In this document: positions 5,547-12,732 of the stretch, in pieces
Layout of the letters: each line of letters begins with the position of its first letter
Numbering within the stretch: position 1 is the first letter of the stretch
Origin: Candidatus Altimarinota bacterium
GTDB lineage: Bacteria > Patescibacteriota > Gracilibacteria > UBA4473
Reading direction: 5' to 3'
Assembly (NCBI GenBank): GCA_026982915.1
Contig: JALWQU010000169.1
Coordinates: forward strand, 1-12,732
DNA length: 12,732 nucleotides
The notes under the pieces: generated by a model
What the model saw: the letters and a program-made list of their open reading frames with translations, nothing else
The model's database searches: none
Told to the model about the DNA's origin: nothing
Program-made: the position numbers and the translations under genes

Positions 5547-7520
5547 CTAACTCACAATAACCTCAACAACTTGTTCTTCTCTGAATTTTCGCAGGAAAAA
5601 TTTGGCAACATGCATCTGAATAGGTGCTTCCAGGGCTTTTTCTGGACGAGCTGGATCATAGGTTCGCACCCATAAATCTCGAATTTCTTTTTCGATAACC
5701 TGCATGATCTCGTGTTTCTGATCCATATAAAGAAATCCTTTTGATCGAATCTCTAGTGTTTTGATCGTTCCTTTTTCGGCCTTAATATTAATAATAATAA
5801 TACCGGTTTCCGACATAAATCGTCGAGCTTCAAGAACACTGTCATGTACTACTTCGCCCAACTGAACCAATACTTCTGGTCCACAAAGGGCTTCTTTGTC
5901 CGTCATAAGGCGAACACCTTTCTCAGAAAGCACGAGTCCCTGACCATTTTTCATGATAAACGCATTTTCATCTTTTATCTGCAAGTCTCGCACAATCATA
6001 TCACGATGAGCGTGTCGCATAAAGAGTTCTCCGTGAATCGGGGCAAAATATTTAGGGTTCAAGAGCGAGGTCATAAGCTTACATTCTTCGGCGTGGGCGT
6101 GTCCTGAAACATGAATATCCAGCTGTTTATTATTGATGGTTTTACAACCAATTTCGGCCAGATTATTTCGAACCGAAACAATCGCCATCTCATTCCCCGG
6201 TATTGGCGAAGAAGAAAACACCACGGTATCTTCTTTTCGAAGCGTGATATCTCGATGGGTTCCTGCCGACATTCGTGTAAGCGCGGCCAGTTCCTCACCT
6301 TGTGATCCCGTGGAAAGAATTAAAACTTTTTTGGGATCCATACTCGTGGCCTTAGGCGACATTCGTTGGAGTGTTTTATCCTTACATTTCAAGTAATTGA
6401 GCTTTCGCGCAATACCAATATTTCGTTCCATTGATCGCCCAGAAAGGAAAACTACTCGATTTTCTCGTTCGGCTATTTCGATCAATTTTCCGATTCGTCC
6501 AATATTCGAAGCAAAAGTCGCTAAAACGATTCGTCCCGTGGCGTCTTTTATAATTTGTTCAAGGGTATTTTCTATCACGGATTCTGACATGGTTTGTCCT
6601 GGTGTCATCGCGTTTGTCGAGTCTACCATGGCTAGAGCCACGCCTTGTTTCCCAACTTGGGCAATTCGGGCCAGATCAATAGGCTGATCATCTGAGGGAT
6701 TATAATCAAATTTGAAATCAGAACTATGCACAATAGAACCATAAGGCGTCTTGGCGACAACCGCGACTCCATCAGGAATAGAATGATTGATATGGAAAAA
6801 TTCAAATTCAAATTTACCCAGTTTTATTTTTGATTTAGGCGTAATATCATTGACCTTAATCTTACGAGAAAGCCCTTCATGTTCTGAACACTGAGCAAAA
6901 ATAAGTTCTTTTGTCAGGCGTGTTGCGTACATAGGCGGAAATCCTAATTCCGGCACAATATACGGAATACCACCGATATGATCGAGATGACCATGCGTGT
7001 AAATAATCCCGCGAATTTTATGCTTATTCGCTTTTAGATAAGAAATATCAGGAATGAGTACATCAATCCCCAAATGTTCGGGCCCAGGAAATAAAAATCC
7101 GGTATCAATCACCACAATATCATCACCCCACTCAAGAAACATCATATTTTCCCCTACCTGCTCCATACCTCCAAGAGGAACCACACGAATTTCTCCGGCT
7201 TTCGCTTTTGGGAGGTAATTTGTAGGATGGAATTTGTCTCGTTTCTCTACCGTTGGCCGATCAAATAACGGATTATTCTTGGTGAATACCTGTTTTTGAT
7301 TTCGACCTCCCCTGAAACCTCCCTTACTAAAGGATTTTTTAGCGGCCGGTTTTTTCCCGGCGGGCTTTCTCCCAGGTGGATTGGACCTTGTTTTACCAAC
7401 CGGTTTAGCGGTGGTTGTTTTTGTTACGGGTGTTGTTTTAGCGGTTTTGGCTGGCTCGGCTTTTTTCTTTCCAAGAAACCCGTTTCCTGAAAGCCATTTA
7501 CCTAGTTTGTCATCTGACAT
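5547..7520 (-). CDS. rnj: Ribonuclease J (metallo-beta-lactamase / beta-CASP)
   Basis: RNase J is a zinc-dependent 5'-3' exoribonuclease and endonuclease for mRNA decay and rRNA maturation. This 657-residue protein has a Lys/Pro/Thr/Ala-rich tail (residues 1-105, with a GGFRGGR patch near 67-73) before the usual core, which starts at about 108 (GEIRVVPLGG). The metal-binding motif H-G-H-L-D-H is at 176-181; further ligands are His246, Asp268 (HSSDF) and His496 (PIHGE). The beta-CASP part has GRSMERNIGIARKL (361-374), ILSTGSQGE (401-409) and SGHAH (472-476). The remaining C-terminal region fits the RNase J C-domain. The core is normal in length; the tail makes it about 100 residues longer than B. 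subtilis RNase J1. The start follows an A-rich leader with no Shine-Dalgarno. A single RNase J gene is present here. Confidence 0.95.
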   Translation of the reverse strand: MSDDKLGKWLSGNGFLGKKKAEPAKTAKTTPVTKTTTAKPVGKTRSNPPGRKPAGKKPAAKKSFSKGGFRGGRNQKQVFTKNNPLFDRPTVEKRDKFHPTNYLPKAKAGEIRVVPLGGMEQVGENMMFLEWGDDIVVIDTGFLFPGPEHLGIDVLIPDISYLKANKHKIRGIIYTHGHLDHIGGIPYIVPELGFPPMYATRLTKELIFAQCSEHEGLSRKIKVNDITPKSKIKLGKFEFEFFHINHSIPDGVAVVAKTPYGSIVHSSDFKFDYNPSDDQPIDLARIAQVGKQGVALAMVDSTNAMTPGQTMSESVIENTLEQIIKDATGRIVLATFASNIGRIGKLIEIAERENRVVFLSGRSMERNIGIARKLNYLKCKDKTLQRMSPKATSMDPKKVLILSTGSQGEELAALTRMSAGTHRDITLRKEDTVVFSSSPIPGNEMAIVSVRNNLAEIGCKTINNKQLDIHVSGHAHAEECKLMTSLLNPKYFAPIHGELFMRHAHRDMIVRDLQIKDENAFIMKNGQGLVLSEKGVRLMTDKEALCGPEVLVQLGEVVHDSVLEARRFMSETGIIIINIKAEKGTIKTLEIRSKGFLYMDQKHEIMQVIEKEIRDLWVRTYDPARPEKALEAPIQMHVAKFFLRKFREEQVVEVIVS

Positions 7521-7537
7521 TTTTTTAGTTTTTTAGT

Positions 7538-7571
7538 AAATAAATAAAAAAGATACGATTTTTGATCGTAC
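7538..7571 (-). terminator. Terminator-like hairpin in the RNase J leader (possible attenuator)
   Basis: On the minus strand, TACGAT and ATCGTA form a perfect 6-bp stem around the loop CAAAA, with an outer G-T pair, followed by TCTTTTTTATTTATT. It ends about 18-30 nt before the RNase J start. The space downstream is too short for a normal promoter, so the hairpin either stops read-through from the tRNA or sits inside the rnj leader and controls it. Confidence 0.55.
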
Positions 7572-7615
7572 AAGCGGAATAAGTGGCGTAGTTAGTTTAT
7601 TTAAAAAATCAGAAA

Positions 7616-7645
7616 TATATATGATCTCAGTAAGCTAATTTTCAA
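7616..7645 (-). promoter_or_regulatory. Candidate RNase J promoter
   Basis: On the minus strand a -35 TTGAAA (7640-7645; 5 of 6) and a -10 TATATA (7616-7621; 4 of 6) are separated by 18 bp. The predicted start near 7609 would give a leader of about 89 nt that includes the hairpin at 7554-7570. The alternating TA run allows other -10 placements, so the exact start is uncertain. Confidence 0.45.
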
Positions 7646-7886
7646 CAGGCTAATTACTATTTTTTATTCCTGATTCGTAGACACGCTTTAGGCGTGCTAA
7701 TTTTTAAAAGATCGTTTTTTGGACTCTCTATCGAGAGCGAACTTTGAAGTAATTGACTACTTCGGTTACAAATCTGCCACCATCTTAGAGGAAAAACTTA
7801 TTCTCGTCAATCAATTGAAGGCATTAAAAATATTGAATCTCTATTTTAAGGAAAGTGACATTTCGAGATCCCCAAAAAACATTGTC
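7646..7886. other. Gene-free stretch between tRNA-Leu and the RNase J promoter
   Basis: No credible gene is seen. Together with the rnj leader it makes a 366-bp gap. Three short perfect hairpins lie within 82 bp: CACGC/GCGTG (7682-7696), CTCTC/GAGAG with a 4-nt loop (7724-7737) and GAAGTA/TACTTC (7746-7763). The first is followed on the plus strand by CTAATTTTT, but no plus-strand gene needs a terminator there. They might belong to a small structured RNA or to the 3' end of the tRNA transcript. Confidence 0.4.
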
Positions 7887-7977
7887 TGGTGCACGAGAGA
7901 AGACTCGAACTTCCACGGGAGAAAAATTTCCCACTAGCCCCTCAAGCTAGCGCGTCTACCAATTCCGCCACTCGTGC
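7887..7977 (-). tRNA. tRNA-Leu (anticodon GAG)
   Basis: The acceptor stem pairs GCACGAG with CTCGTGC. The anticodon arm is CTAGC, loop TTGAGGG, GCTAG, giving anticodon GAG for CUC/CUU Leu codons. A long variable arm, typical of class II tRNA-Leu, follows, and the T arm carries GTTCGAGTC. Discriminator A and an encoded CCA (7887-7889) complete the 3' end. The total length is 91 nt including CCA. No intron or mismatch in the main stems was seen. Confidence 0.95.
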
Positions 7978-8002
7978 GCTGACAACAGAGAGGAGACTAT
8001 TT

Positions 8003-8031
8003 TTTATAAAGGCAAAGTCAAGAAAAGTCTG
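8003..8031 (-). promoter_or_regulatory. Candidate tRNA-Leu promoter
   Basis: A -10 TATAAA (8003-8008) lies 17 bp from a weak -35 CAGACT (8026-8031), whose AGAC centre matches the TAGACA of the other promoters here. Transcription would start about 19 nt before the mature tRNA. An overlapping alternative pairs TTGACT (8016-8021) with the poor -10 TAGTCT (7994-7999). Either one gives the tRNA its own transcript, independent of rel. Confidence 0.45.
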
Positions 8032-8052
8032 GGATAATTCGGATAATCAAGC

Positions 8053-8075
8053 AAAAGGCGTTGATCACGCCTCTT
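8053..8075 (-). terminator. Short intrinsic terminator overlapping the rel stop codon
   Basis: On the minus strand GGCGT and ACGCC pair around a 5-nt loop (core 8057-8071), extended by A-T and G-T pairs, and run into TTTTGCTTG. The rel TGA stop lies inside the hairpin. The T-tract is short, so termination may be partial and sensitive to ribosomes reaching the stop codon. Confidence 0.45.
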
Positions 8076-10098
8076 TTTTCACCTCTCTTACTTCAAATAA
8101 ATTAGGTATTTTTTTTATCTCCGCGACCATTTCTGAAAGTTCTCGACTAGAGCTACACTCAACCGTAAAGGTCCAATTAGCCACCCGTTGCTTATGTTCG
8201 TAGTGGAAAACCGATCCCACAATATTAATTCCGTGCTGATAAATAACCTGCGTACAGTCACGAAGAATTCCAGGTCGATCATGCGCTTTCAGTGAGAATT
8301 TGTGCTCAACCCTGAAGTGTGATTCAATAAAACGACTAGAATCAAGCTTATTAAGTGATTTACAATTTAGTTCATGAACCACAAAATCAAGCCCCCGAGA
8401 ATTATAGGCAATTATGTCTTTCCCCGGCAAGGGCTTACAACAAGTCGCCAACCGATAAGAAAGCCCCGTTTCTTCCCCTATTATAATTTCGGGAAGCGAT
8501 TCAGCCTCTTTTTTAGAAAGTACCGGTGGTTCTTTAGCCACTTTTTTGGTGAACGTTGTTTTTTTCAGATCTTTGGTCTTATCTTTCAAGGATTTTTTTA
8601 GCTTATTCGTATAACTCCTGATACGAGAAATGGCCTGAGAAGACTTTGCAAAATTTATCCACAAAGGGTTTGGTTTCCGCCCCTCTTTGGTCATAATTTC
8701 AACCACATCCCCCGTCCTTAGCTCATAAGAAAGAGGCTTAATAACGCCGTTCACCTTTGCCCCGACACAGCTATCCCCTATCTCTGAATGCACCACGTAA
8801 GCTAGGTCAATAGAGGTTGATCCAACAGGCAGATCATGTACATCCCCTTTGGGGGTAAAAACATGAATCCGATCCAATACCAGTGAGTTCGATATTTCTT
8901 TGAAAAAGGCTTCCGAAGAATTATTATCCGTAGAGGCTAACACATTTCGGGGAAACCACTCTACTTTCTTGATATATTGATCGTCAAAGTCTGAATGCCT
9001 CGCCTGCTTATAAACCCAATGAGCGGCTGGTCCATACTCCGCATCAAGATGCATTTTTTCGGTTCTGATCTGAATCTCGGTTGGCAATTTACTTCGACAC
9101 ATTCCCAAAACGGTTGTGTGCAGACTTTGGTACCCATTTCCCTTAGGAACCGCCATGTAATCCTTGAAACGAGAGGCCATAGGCTTCCAATTTGAATGAA
9201 TAATCCCCAAGGCTTTATAACAATCTGTTTTCTTTGAAAGAATAATCCTGATCGCGAATAAATCGTAAATCTCATCAACACGTGAAAAATTTTTTCGCTT
9301 CATCTTTTCGTAAATGGAATAAATATTCTTGGCCCGAGCCTCAATACGAATAGGCGTTATATTTTCCTGTACTAAAATAGTCGAAATTTCCTTTTTGGCC
9401 TGTTGCAACATATCTTTCCGAAGGGCTCCAACCGCTTCAATTTGTTTGATAAAATCGGCGTAAAGTTTTGGATTGATATGCTGAAAGCAAAGATCTTCAA
9501 TAGTTGTTTTGAAATCGAAAAGTCCTAATTTTTCCGCAATAGGTGCGTATATTTTCAAGGATTCTTTGGCAATTCGCACCCGCTTTTCCTGTCGAACATG
9601 ATCCAGGGTGCTTAGATTATGAATCCGGTCAGAAAGCTTGATAAAAACGACCCGAATATCCTTTGCCATAGCGATAAAAAGTTTTTTCAGGCTTTCGTAT
9701 TCTCTCTCTGTCCCTCTTAATCGTATTTTAGAAACCTTTTCTACCCCTTCACAAAGAAACCGTACTTTATCGCCAAATAGTTTTTCAATAGTCTCCGCCG
9801 TGATAGGCGTATCCTCAATAACATCATGCAATAAACACGCCATAATAGTCTCACTATCCGGCTTTATGGAGAGCAGTATTTTTGTCGCCGCAATAGGATG
9901 AATGTAATACGGTTCACCGGAAAAACGAACTTGTTCCCGATGCGCTTGTTCTCCATACCAAAAAGCTTTCGTGATCATTTTGGCTCGCTTTGTTCCAAAT
10001 CGTGGATGGTATTTTCTCACCGATTTAAGGATAAAGGCCAGATCCTTTTTAAATTCTTTTTTATAAGCACTATACGGTTTAATGGCTTTTTTAGACAT
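8065..10098 (-). CDS. rel: Bifunctional (p)ppGpp synthetase/hydrolase, Rel/SpoT family
   Basis: Rel makes (p)ppGpp from GTP or GDP and ATP during starvation and can also hydrolyse it. All domains are present in this 677-residue protein. The HD hydrolase has His53, SGEPYYIHP with His67, LLHDVIEDT with His91-Asp92, and KLSDRIHNL with Asp157. The synthetase has RAKNIYSIYEKM (255-266), IYDLFAIRI (277-285), RFKDY (310-314), KGNGYQSLHT (319-328) and EIQIRT (341-346). RFKD is the charge motif of bifunctional enzymes, as opposed to the ExDD of synthetase-only RelA. A TGS domain (about 409-470), a zinc-finger-like region with Cys553-Cys554, His575 and Cys579, and a C-terminal ACT domain (about 597-677) follow. 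The linker near 500-530 is very Lys-rich. Length is slightly below the usual 700-740. The start at 10098 lacks a Shine-Dalgarno but fits the promoter at 10126-10153. Confidence 0.95.
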   Translation of the reverse strand: MSKKAIKPYSAYKKEFKKDLAFILKSVRKYHPRFGTKRAKMITKAFWYGEQAHREQVRFSGEPYYIHPIAATKILLSIKPDSETIMACLLHDVIEDTPITAETIEKLFGDKVRFLCEGVEKVSKIRLRGTEREYESLKKLFIAMAKDIRVVFIKLSDRIHNLSTLDHVRQEKRVRIAKESLKIYAPIAEKLGLFDFKTTIEDLCFQHINPKLYADFIKQIEAVGALRKDMLQQAKKEISTILVQENITPIRIEARAKNIYSIYEKMKRKNFSRVDEIYDLFAIRIILSKKTDCYKALGIIHSNWKPMASRFKDYMAVPKGNGYQSLHTTVLGMCRSKLPTEIQIRTEKMHLDAEYGPAAHWVYKQARHSDFDDQYIKKVEWFPRNVLASTDNNSSEAFFKEISNSLVLDRIHVFTPKGDVHDLPVGSTSIDLAYVVHSEIGDSCVGAKVNGVIKPLSYELRTGDVVEIMTKEGRKPNPLWINFAKSSQAISRIRSYTNKLKKSLKDKTKDLKKTTFTKKVAKEPPVLSKKEAESLPEIIIGEETGLSYRLATCCKPLPGKDIIAYNSRGLDFVVHELNCKSLNKLDSSRFIESHFRVEHKFSLKAHDRPGILRDCTQVIYQHGINIVGSVFHYEHKQRVANWTFTVECSSSRELSEMVAEIKKIPNLFEVREVKKEA

Positions 10099-10125
10099 TT
10101 CTTAAAAGGGTAAAGGTTAACCTAA

Positions 10126-10153
10126 ATTATCCACATAAATAAAAAACTGTCTA
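10126..10153 (-). promoter_or_regulatory. Sigma-70-type promoter for rel
   Basis: On the minus strand a -35 TAGACA (10148-10153) and a -10 GATAAT (10126-10131) are separated by 16 bp. The predicted start near 10119 gives a leader of about 20 nt before the rel ATG. It is identical in hexamers and spacing to the promoter at 3922-3949. Confidence 0.6.
10127..10135 (+). promoter_or_regulatory. Perfect DnaA-box 9-mer over the rel -10
   Basis: TTATCCACA matches the consensus DnaA box exactly and overlaps the -10 hexamer of rel. DnaA bound here would be expected to block rel transcription. It is one isolated site without dnaA, dnaN or clustered boxes nearby, so it is not an origin. A chance match is possible. 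Confidence 0.35.
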
Positions 10154-10181
10154 ATTTTTATAGGACCTATTTCTAATTATG

Positions 10182-10210
10182 TTGTTTTATTTGTAAATAT
10201 ATGTTAAAAT
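10182..10210 (+). promoter_or_regulatory. Promoter for the transporter gene
   Basis: A -10 TAAAAT (10205-10210; 5 of 6) has an extended TGT just before it and lies 17 bp from a weak -35 TTGTTT (10182-10187). Transcription would start near 10217, leaving only about 18 nt of A-rich leader before the ATG at 10235, with no Shine-Dalgarno. The rel promoter points the other way from the same 136-bp gap. Confidence 0.55.
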
Positions 10211-10234
10211 ATGTTTTTAAAATAAAAAATAAAA

Positions 10235-12640
10235 ATGAAATTTTTCGCTAAAAAGCTAGGAATAGCCGCTCACCAGATACCTCGAGCAACCTTTATTTGG
10301 AATCTCCGATTTCTGTTTCAAATCGGTTTTGTCTTATCCTGGACGATTACCACCGCCCTATTTGTTGATATTTTTGGAATTGAAAACATACTTCTATTAC
10401 TACTCATAGATGCTGGATTATTCTTAGTCGGTAGTATTTTGTCCAACTACCTTTTTATAAATTCGGCACAAAACACCTTCATACTAACAACGATACTGGG
10501 GACGATTCTAATGATCATTTTTTCTTTTGTCTATCGATCAAATCCGGTTCTCTGCTTAACCCTTATTCTTCTCGCCAAGGATTTCTTTTTTTCTCAGCTA
10601 GGGATTGCCCTACTCCGGAAAAATGAATCTCTTTTTTCTCCCTCAGAAGCCCAAAAGATAATGCCAATCCTTGAATCATCCGGAACGATTGGGACGATTT
10701 TTGCCTCCATTTCTTTCCTGCTATTATTGAAGTTTTACGAGCTCGATACTATTATCATTTCGTGGATTATTCCGCTTATTCTTATGGCGGCCATGATAAT
10801 TCGTTCGCCTAAAATTTTATCAGAAGTGCCGACCCTTATTACGCCTAAAAAGGTTTCTAAAAAAAGTGTCGTACAACAATTTATGACCACACAGAATATT
10901 CCTTTTATAAAAATGATGACCGTTATTGTTTTTATTCAGGCAACACTTTTTTCGGTCATTGAGTTCGAGTTTCTGAAATCCGTTAATGAAACGACTCATG
11001 CACCCGTAAGCATCGAAACCACAAACCTACAGGCAAACCTGTTTTCTGAATCTATTCAAACCGTCGGAAAAGTTGGTCATGAAATTGCGAAAGAGGTCAA
11101 GGTTATTTCTGGTAAAATGATGACACAGGAAAATTTAGCGCATAACTTAGGGGTATTCGGACTTTTATTCGGGGTATTAGCCCTGATGGTACAATTATTC
11201 CTAACCCATAAAGTTTTAAAAAAAATAGGGATTGCCAATACCATAATGGTTTATTTTTCCGGCTTATTATCGATGATTGGTTTATTATTTGTCGGTGGTG
11301 TTAGTATGAGTGGTGTGAAATCTTTCCAGCATGGTTTTCATTCTCTTTTTGAAGCGCCTTACCATCTGTCTTTTTATTCTATTGGCGAACATAAACGTGA
11401 GTCTGTACGACATTTCTTTGAAGGATTCATAAAACCGCTGGGTATTATTTTTGGCGTGACAATGCTTATTTCCTTACAAAATTTTACGCATACCTTCACG
11501 ATATATTTAATGGCTTTCTTGATAGCCTGCCTGTTGGTACTTACTTTTTTTATGAAAAAACATTTCACAAAACTTTCCCATGAAAATTTGAAATCTGATG
11601 AGAATATTGGTTCTAAAGTCCACGCTATTGAAGTGCTAACACAAAAAGGACATGAAGACGCCGCACAAATGCTCGGAAAAGAGCTACAGAAAAGTGATAT
11701 TCATCCCGTTATTCAGGAAAAAATAATAAAAAGTATTTCTAAGATAAACGACCCCAAGGCCGTGCATATTTATTTAGAATTACTGATGGCATCATCGACA
11801 AAAGTGGAGATGAAAATTCAGATCCTTGAGTCCTTATTAAGACTTGATAAACTCAATGACTATTGGGCTTGTCATTCGTTTTCCCAGCACCACCTCCTGC
11901 GTGTTTTGCAAAAAATATTTGCCGAAACCGATCATCCATATCTTCAGAAGTTAGTGATCATGAATATTTTCAAACATCTACCGACGCATAAAGTCGCGCC
12001 CTACTTTCTCGAAATACTTTCTAATAAAAATACCGACATAAAGGCTATTTGTCTGAGATCTGCCGCCGAAGTTTTTGATGATCCAGAAGTCGTCTATTAT
12101 GTACAAAAATATCTAAAAGAAAGCTCTCCAAAGCTTCGTGGGTATGCCATAATAGCCCTTTGGAAGTTCAAAGATAAAACGCAACTTCACAATCTTATTG
12201 CCAGCCTCATCAGCGGATCACGTGAAGAACAAATTGCCGGGATTTACGCGGCAGGCGAAGTCCATGACAAGATGCTGTCAGATCGATTATACGCTTTTCT
12301 GCAACATCACGATATAGAGTTACGGCTACACGCCCTCGTGGCTCTCATGAAACTGGAAGATGAATACGCCATAAAAGGCGCTATGAAAATTTTATTCGGA
12401 GAAGATGCGGCGCTTTCTCAAAAATTATTCTTTATGCTCAGGCGAGTTCCAAAATCCATGCGAGAGCTTATAAAAAGTGAGATTACTTATGAGGTATCTC
12501 ACCGAGTATTAAAAATACTAATTGATCAAAAAGTACGAAAACCGCACCATTTAAAAAGTCTTTCTCATACGACCCGACAATATCTAAAAAGACTCTACCG
12601 TCTTGGCGAAAAATATGATGATCTTGTACTATTGAGTTGA
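10235..12640 (+). CDS. NTT/MFS-like membrane transporter fused to HEAT repeats
   Basis: This 801-residue protein has two parts. Residues 24-440 hold about 11-12 hydrophobic segments (for example 24-44, 50-72, 80-98, 104-124, 150-168, 172-189, 225-245, 303-325, 333-356, 400-417 and 420-440). The stretch EAPYHLSFYSIGEHKRESVRHF followed by EGFIKPLG (373-403) resembles the R-x(n)-G-x-x-x-P-x-G region of ATP/ADP-translocase-like (NTT) and related MFS proteins. Residues about 455-785 are helical pairs of HEAT type, such as KLRGYAIIALWKF and ELRLHALVALMKL, probably cytosolic. A soluble, polar loop of about 50 residues (250-300) between two membrane segments looks like an insertion. In relatives, NTT proteins exchange or import nucleotides; the substrate here is unknown and could differ. 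The gene is divergent from rel. The TGA stop is followed by 92 bp with no gene and no clear terminator. Confidence 0.75.
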   Translation: MKFFAKKLGIAAHQIPRATFIWNLRFLFQIGFVLSWTITTALFVDIFGIENILLLLLIDAGLFLVGSILSNYLFINSAQNTFILTTILGTILMIIFSFVYRSNPVLCLTLILLAKDFFFSQLGIALLRKNESLFSPSEAQKIMPILESSGTIGTIFASISFLLLLKFYELDTIIISWIIPLILMAAMIIRSPKILSEVPTLITPKKVSKKSVVQQFMTTQNIPFIKMMTVIVFIQATLFSVIEFEFLKSVNETTHAPVSIETTNLQANLFSESIQTVGKVGHEIAKEVKVISGKMMTQENLAHNLGVFGLLFGVLALMVQLFLTHKVLKKIGIANTIMVYFSGLLSMIGLLFVGGVSMSGVKSFQHGFHSLFEAPYHLSFYSIGEHKRESVRHFFEGFIKPLGIIFGVTMLISLQNFTHTFTIYLMAFLIACLLVLTFFMKKHFTKLSHENLKSDENIGSKVHAIEVLTQKGHEDAAQMLGKELQKSDIHPVIQEKIIKSISKINDPKAVHIYLELLMASSTKVEMKIQILESLLRLDKLNDYWACHSFSQHHLLRVLQKIFAETDHPYLQKLVIMNIFKHLPTHKVAPYFLEILSNKNTDIKAICLRSAAEVFDDPEVVYYVQKYLKESSPKLRGYAIIALWKFKDKTQLHNLIASLISGSREEQIAGIYAAGEVHDKMLSDRLYAFLQHHDIELRLHALVALMKLEDEYAIKGAMKILFGEDAALSQKLFFMLRRVPKSMRELIKSEITYEVSHRVLKILIDQKVRKPHHLKSLSHTTRQYLKRLYRLGEKYDDLVLLS

Positions 12641-12732
12641 TTGAGGTAAAAAATTTCACCAAGACTTTACACAAATCATTAATTTAATAAACTTTGTCCG
12701 TTATCCAAGGAAAGTCTGATAAATTAATAAGT

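Noticed and set aside
7719..7937. Plus-strand 72-residue frame starting at TTG
   Set aside because: It runs antisense through the tRNA-Leu gene, has no ribosome site and no recognisable features.
8655..8663. DnaA box inside rel as a replication origin
   Set aside because: It is a single site within a coding region that encodes conserved residues (LWINFA); no cluster or AT-rich unwinding element accompanies it.
8961..9281. Alternative frame within rel
   Set aside because: It overlaps the intact synthetase domain in a different frame and shows no family pattern.
8065..12640. Alternative code with UGA as glycine, as in some Gracilibacteria
   Set aside because: rel and the transporter both end at TGA with complete domains, and no gene needs an in-frame UGA. 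Reading through would add unrelated residues.
1..12732. CRISPR array, integrase, attachment site or phage genes
   Set aside because: No regularly spaced direct repeats and no recombinase, capsid or Cas-like proteins are visible; the tRNA-Leu shows no duplicated 3' end.

Overview
The window is about 40% G+C by eye and reads with the standard bacterial code: TAA, TAG and TGA all close genes and no reading frame needs UGA recoding. The gene content suggests a Candidate Phyla Radiation (Patescibacteria) bacterium, perhaps near the Peregrinibacteria. The pointers are an RNase J with a long basic N-terminal tail, a nucleotide-transporter-like membrane protein fused to HEAT repeats, a very large secreted Ig-like protein, and gene starts that mostly lack a Shine-Dalgarno sequence behind A/T-rich leaders. 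This placement is inference, because no rRNA or ribosomal protein gene is present.

Left part (1-3890, minus strand): a promoter at 3922-3949 precedes an unrecognised 118-residue gene. Behind it lies a very large secreted protein (at least 1151 residues, running off the left edge) with a signal peptide, a Cys-rich head, Ig-like modules about 120 residues apart and a Lys/Arg-rich charged region.

Intergenic region (3891-4433): divergent and without a gene, but dense in repeats. It holds two perfect hairpins sharing a CCCGCTTA/TAAGCGGG core, a ~98-bp MITE-like element between them, and a larger imperfect inverted repeat.

Plus-strand cluster (4434-5471): a HicB antitoxin and HicA toxin pair in antitoxin-first order, overlapping by 8 bp, then a membrane-anchored DUF218 (YdcF/SanA-like) protein after 5 bp. 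A strong bidirectional terminator at 5493-5525 separates it from the convergent RNase J gene.

Minus-strand block (5547-10098), in transcription order: a full-length bifunctional-type Rel (ppGpp synthetase/hydrolase), a terminator overlapping its stop codon, tRNA-Leu(GAG) with its own likely promoter, and RNase J, whose leader carries a terminator-like hairpin. Rel and RNase J both shape global RNA and nucleotide economy.

Right part (10099-12732): a compact divergent promoter region serves rel on the minus strand, with a perfect DnaA-box 9-mer over its -10. On the plus strand it serves an 801-residue NTT/MFS-like transporter with a cytosolic HEAT-repeat domain. No known multi-gene defence or biosynthetic system was found. 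The most interesting items are the repeat-rich intergenic region, the RNase J leader, the promoter motif shared by rel and the 118-residue gene, and the Rel/transporter pairing.
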